Shown: positions 60,191-64,000 of the stretch, piece by piece | How positions within the stretch are numbered: the first letter of the stretch is position 1 | Layout: each line of letters opens with the position of its first letter | NCBI RefSeq assembly: GCF_001039355.2 | Contig: NW_019775385.1 | Location: 361,538 to 425,537, forward strand | From: Lingula anatina | Lineage: Eukaryota > Brachiopoda > Lingulata > Lingulida > Lingulidae | DNA length: 64,000 bases | Direction of reading: 5' to 3' | The notes under the pieces: generated by a model | What the model was told of the DNA's origin: nothing | The model's database searches: none | The model's input: the letters and a program-made list of their open reading frames with translations, nothing else | Translations under genes and position numbers: made by a program

Positions 60191-62079
60191 AGCCAAACTA
60201 GCAGATGCACCACCAGAAATACGGACACCTGCTTTGAGCGTCATCGTCAGACAATGGGAGCAGGGATCTGTTGAACGAGAACAGAACCCTGCCCTGACAC
60301 TGAAGTCCACAGTTGGAGCCAAGGTAATGGTGACGGAGATTTTGGCCACATAGATATAAAACCGGAACACGGTGATGGTTTTTGGTGATGGTCTGTAAAT
60401 GGGGTAGTTTTTGTATAGTGGGCCGGAGTGATATATGTTCACCACAGTCTTCCCATAGACGTGGAGATAGACCTTTGTCCTACTGCTGCTAGCCTTATAA
60501 CGATAGACTTCAGCGGTTGCGAGTGTGAGGGTTTTAGAGAAGACTTTGATTTTAGCTACAGACTTGCCGTACACTTTACAGTGTCCTCGTCTTTTATCTA
60601 TACCAGCAAAGACGCCGGACTTGACATAGACATGAGCTTTCGAAGGACCGTAACTGATGTGGGAAAGGCAGTGCTTGTTGTCTGGGTACAGGGAATTATC
60701 ACTCGAGAACTGCCCTGAACTTAATAAATCTGAATACCGTGAACCGTGGGTACTCCAAGAACTGCAGCTAGTATGGTCAACTCCTCTCTTGGTGCGTGTG
60801 GAATTCACCATCTCGTAAGTTTCAGTATGAGTACCAATTGATACACCTTTAAGTTGCAGATACTCCTTAATGTCTGAAAATGCGCATTCATATTTAGCAT
60901 CTGCCATAAAAAGTGCATTGAGAAGAATAGTGTCTATGTCTGTGAGGCCTGAATTGGGCCATGCCTTATTTTTGGTATCCAGGGCCTTTCTGTAGGCAAG
61001 TTCGCCTTTGATGGTCATAACAGCAGCTTCGCGTAATTCACAGGTGGATGTTGGACGAGTCAGCAGATCTACTAGCCATTGCTGAACCGACTCAATGTGG
61101 AAGTTTCTTCTCAGAGCGTGGATACAGCCTATCTCTATCTCTTCCACTTGTCCTTCTTTTTTGGCAATTGCTAATACATCTGGTGTAAGTCTATTGTCGC
61201 CAAAGTTACCTATAGCCTCAAGAGCGTCACTGATTTGTTCTGTGTTGTTATTTTTGTCGCCTGATTGAAGATGTCTTCGAAGAAGATCCACCAATTCTGA
61301 ACGGAAATCCTTGCTGGTAGTTTCCTTGGAGGCGAGGGAGCCGAGGGTAAGTATGGCGTGACTTTGGGATGGATCGCCTTGAGAGGACAGCGTGTTCCAG
61401 AGTGTCTTGACTGTGGTTAAGATGTGGTTTGTGGGTTTGGCAATAAAGGACAACTTCTGAACCAGTTCCTGCTTTTGCTCGGTTGATAGTGGGTGAGACA
61501 GGACCAGATCCGACAGAATCTAGAAAAGACAAGGTATGTGTCTGTGCTACGCGTTATATAAGTTTTAGTCTAAAATTCTACACAGTTTAACGTCTGTCAT
61601 CCTTTTTCAAGCCACAAATGTAAGGCATGTTTGATATTTAGGTAAATGATCATTATATACGTTTGTGCATTTTCAGAGATTTAATTAAACATGTGCAAGA
61701 TAACAGTCAACTAGAGTAGAAGAGAAAATAGTTTACTAGTTATTCCAAAGTTATAGCAATAAATAATACTTTGCTGATTCTAAACGTTACCTTTTCGACA
61801 TCTTTGCCGCCTGCAGTGATGTGAAGATCCAAAATTTCTTTGCAAATTTCCCAATTTTCCGAACACTTGGAAACCACCTAAAACGTACAAGTCATATATC
61901 GCCTATAAGAAACCATTTGCTGTATACATTTTTGCATTAAGAGAACGTTATACAAAAACCCACCCATTCTGAAAAGAATATATGTAGAAAAGCATAAAAA
62001 TGTTGTTTTTGCAAGTATTCAAACATGTATTTAAAAATAGAAAGATTAGTAAAGTCTTTTTAATAATTAAGCTATTAAA

Positions 62080-62117
<38 letters not shown>

Positions 62118-63767
62118 CTCATGAATAATCGGAAACAATCTTGTCAGTTTCCTAGGTATTGAATACAACAAAGTGGTGTTTTTATCTGGCTATCACTACT
62201 ATGTCAAATGAAAACCAAAACTAACACATTTCATAAAGTGTTATTAAAGACAAACCTCTTTTGTAACTTGTATCAGTTGCTTAACCAGGGCTGGTGTGTT
62301 GGCGGCTGCAGAGGTTGCAGTGTTGTGTGGCATCCCGAGTTCATTTTCCAGAGAAAGGATTTCGTTCACTTCGTACACTGTAACAAAAATCATTTTCAAC
62401 CGTGTTCCCAATATGTACGTGCGACAATAAATAATAGTTATCTACTATATTAAAATATTCATTGATGTATAGTATGTCTAAGATTATGATTTTTAACCAC
62501 AAATATTGAGCCTTTTAACACTGTTGGTAACTGTATAACTGCACGTCTCTTAATTAAATAATAAAATAACGCAAAATTACATACATTTTGACGGATCTGT
62601 TGGATCTTTCATAAAGTTTGTCACAGCTTGACCTAGCTTATCTTCTTCATCGAACTTTTTCCTCAGAACAGTCCATCTTTGGTACACAGCAGAGACTGAA
62701 ATAGGGATCACACAATGAAGCACACGACAGTATGTAAAATAAAGTAGACACATAATTTTGTTATCAAGATATATAGGAAAAAACTTTCAATAGACACACT
62801 TATTAATGGTGCATGCAAAAATCAGAAAGTGTGCTTGGTATCTTCTCTGAAGTAAAACGTTGAGCAACGGTATTTTAGGTCAAGGAAACAGGACCTTATG
62901 TGTCACCCCTTAGCTCCAGTCTTCTACTTGTCTCTCTCTCCCTCCCTCCCCAAAAAGAATATGTTACGATAGGAAGCAATGTAACTAGGACACTTTGTAC
63001 ATCTACTGCACTTACCCTGGTCATACTGTCCAACCAAGGACCGTTTCTGGAATTGTGCGTTGGCCACTGCTTCCATTCTTTGAACGCCTTCAACGGAACG
63101 CTTAACGTGCTTACGCAAGGTCAAGGTAAAGGTCACGTTAGAGGTCAAATATACCCCAAGGTCAATATTACCCCCTTCCTCAGGGTTGGCAGTAGTGTCA
63201 TCCTGAAGAAATAAGTACATCAACGCTATGCATTATTTTATCTCATACACTGTATAATCAATTCTGAGGGCATTCAATTTTGTGCTATATCATCTAGCTG
63301 CAAAGTTCAAAACACTAGACTCTGTTAGATATTCAATTATTGTTTAATAATAATATGATAATTATATGATAAATTTCCACTTATTTTTTTCACCTGACTA
63401 GCGTTCCTAAGGCAAACAGTTATCAACATGGCTTTAAATGTAGTTTGTCTAGTAGATAAAGGATGTACAGAATTTGACAGAGCAGCATGGCCCAGTAGCA
63501 GCAGGATATGTTTCACGTAATATTCATTTTACATTACTTTAAGTTATTGCGCTGCTATATTAAATTATACGCACCTGTTCTACGGGTTTTTGAAACACCT
63601 GCACGTGTCCGGAGACGCTGGTCAGTATACCTCCACTAACACGCTGGACTTCATCAGTCTCGATGTCCACTTCGTCGGTGTCCAAGTCAGTATTATTGTC
63701 GACGTAGATGTCCTTGGAGGAAACGTGCTTCTTGACTTCTATTTCTCCAAACTGCAGCTCTGTTAAA
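59351..63767 (-). CDS. Large lipid transfer protein gene, copy D (exons 7-14; 5' part outside the window)
   Basis: e7 63575-63767, e8 63016-63202, e9 62585-62695, e10 62256-62377, e11 61791-61877, e12 60191-61519, e13 59634-59813, e14 59351-59458. All open, with borders and phases as in copy C (exon 8 is 187 nt in both C and D, 184 in A and B). Exons 1-6 must lie beyond 64000; bases 63768-64000 are intron 6. No defect seen, so probably functional. Confidence 0.85.
59634..59813 (-). CDS. Copy D exon 13
   Basis: ALVRGGIDVGVTLNYLIEGE..., YHGHDPMKI, KIRGWRFW; 60 codons, acceptor TTCCAG, donor GTGAGT. Confidence 0.85.
60101..60185. repeat. (AT)n(AG)n microsatellite abutting the exon 12 donor of copy D
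   Basis: On the sense strand the donor reads GTAAG followed at once by a long (TC)n run and then (AT)n. It leaves the +1 to +6 donor bases acceptable. Confidence 0.95.
60191..61519 (-). CDS. Copy D exon 12
   Basis: 443 codons, open. ILSDLVLSHPLSTEQKQELV start, ALEAIGNFGDNRLTPDVLA, NSTRTKRGVDHTSCSSW (furin-type site), VYGKSVAKIKVF, CSHCLTMTLKAGVRISG. Acceptor TTCTAG; donor GCT|GTAAG. Confidence 0.9.
61791..63767 (-). CDS. Copy D exons 7-11
   Basis: e11 61791-61877 (VVSKCSENWEICKEILDLH), e10 62256-62377 (LENELGMPHNTATSAAANTP), e9 62585-62695 (VSAVYQRWTVLRKKFDEED), e8 63016-63202 (DDTTANPEEGGNIDLGVYLT), e7 63575-63767 (DTDEVDIETDEVQRVSGGIL). A single set of these exons is present, supporting the view that the doubled sets in B and C are assembly redundancy. 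Confidence 0.85.
62084..62117. repeat. (AAT)n microsatellite in intron 10 of copy D
   Basis: Run of about 11 AAT units. Confidence 0.93.
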
Positions 63768-64000
63768 CTAAGGTCGAAGGATTGACATTAATTATGCAAT
63801 GGTTACATTATGAATAGATAATGAAATTGATGACATCAACAACACTGCACATTTAGTTTAAGTAAAAGAAAGAAAAAAATGAAAATATAATGATATAAAA
63901 AGACATAGTGGGATGACACATATCATATTATACATGTATGTTAAGTACAGATACAAACGATGAAAACCGCATGCCAAAAACAAATAAATATACAGATATA

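Noticed and set aside
60101-60191. Conserved CU-rich splicing element after exon 12
   Set aside because: The dinucleotide tracts near this donor read TC on the sense strand in D but AG in B and C, and there is none in A, so they are independent microsatellites.

Overview
Eukaryotic nuclear DNA: AT-rich, intron-rich and full of microsatellites, with remnants of Penelope-like, non-LTR and Tc1/mariner-like elements and frequent 'tacatgta' words. This suggests a lophotrochozoan, most likely a mollusc (inference from general character; the species is not identified). All recognisable host coding sequence lies on the minus strand and belongs to one family: four head-to-tail copies (A, B, C, D from left to right) of a secreted large lipid transfer protein with a Vitellogenin_N (LPD_N)-type N-terminus. 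The full gene has 14 exons (exon 1 non-coding) and about 952-955 codons. That is close to the usual size of the MTP large subunit and far shorter than a true vitellogenin; no von Willebrand D domain is visible.

Layout. Copy A: coding exons 84-9763, with candidate first exons at 12577 and 13960. It is full length but has an in-frame TAG in exon 3. Its intron 9 holds an antisense Penelope-like element. Upstream (about 10060-17290) lies an array of diverged repeats of about 1.4 kb, and the repeat unit itself contains the promoter and first exon. This array is broken by a TTAA-flanked MITE (12093-12429) and a TA-flanked Tc1-like derivative (17301-18206). Copy B: 21754-34713, first exon at 40172. 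It has a one-base insertion in exon 12. Intron 1 holds about 3.8 kb of inserted retroelement debris (35113-38877) and more promoter-repeat units (38880-44300). Copy C: 45551-55982, first exon at 56378, intact in every exon read. Copy D: exons 7-14 only (59351-63767); its 5' part lies beyond the window.

Two single-N joins (28811 and 50800) are each flanked by near-identical blocks carrying the same exons (7-10 in B, 7-11 in C). Splice phases show that both blocks cannot be used in series, so they are best read as unmerged haplotypes rather than exon duplications.

The predicted product has a signal peptide (exon 2), an N-terminal beta-barrel (exons 2-7), a helical lipid-transfer region (exon 8 to mid exon 12), a conserved furin-type R-T-K-R site, and a C-terminal beta-rich segment. 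It ends in an unusual Trp/Arg-rich tail whose reading frame is supported by a third-codon-position excess of differences among the four paralogs.
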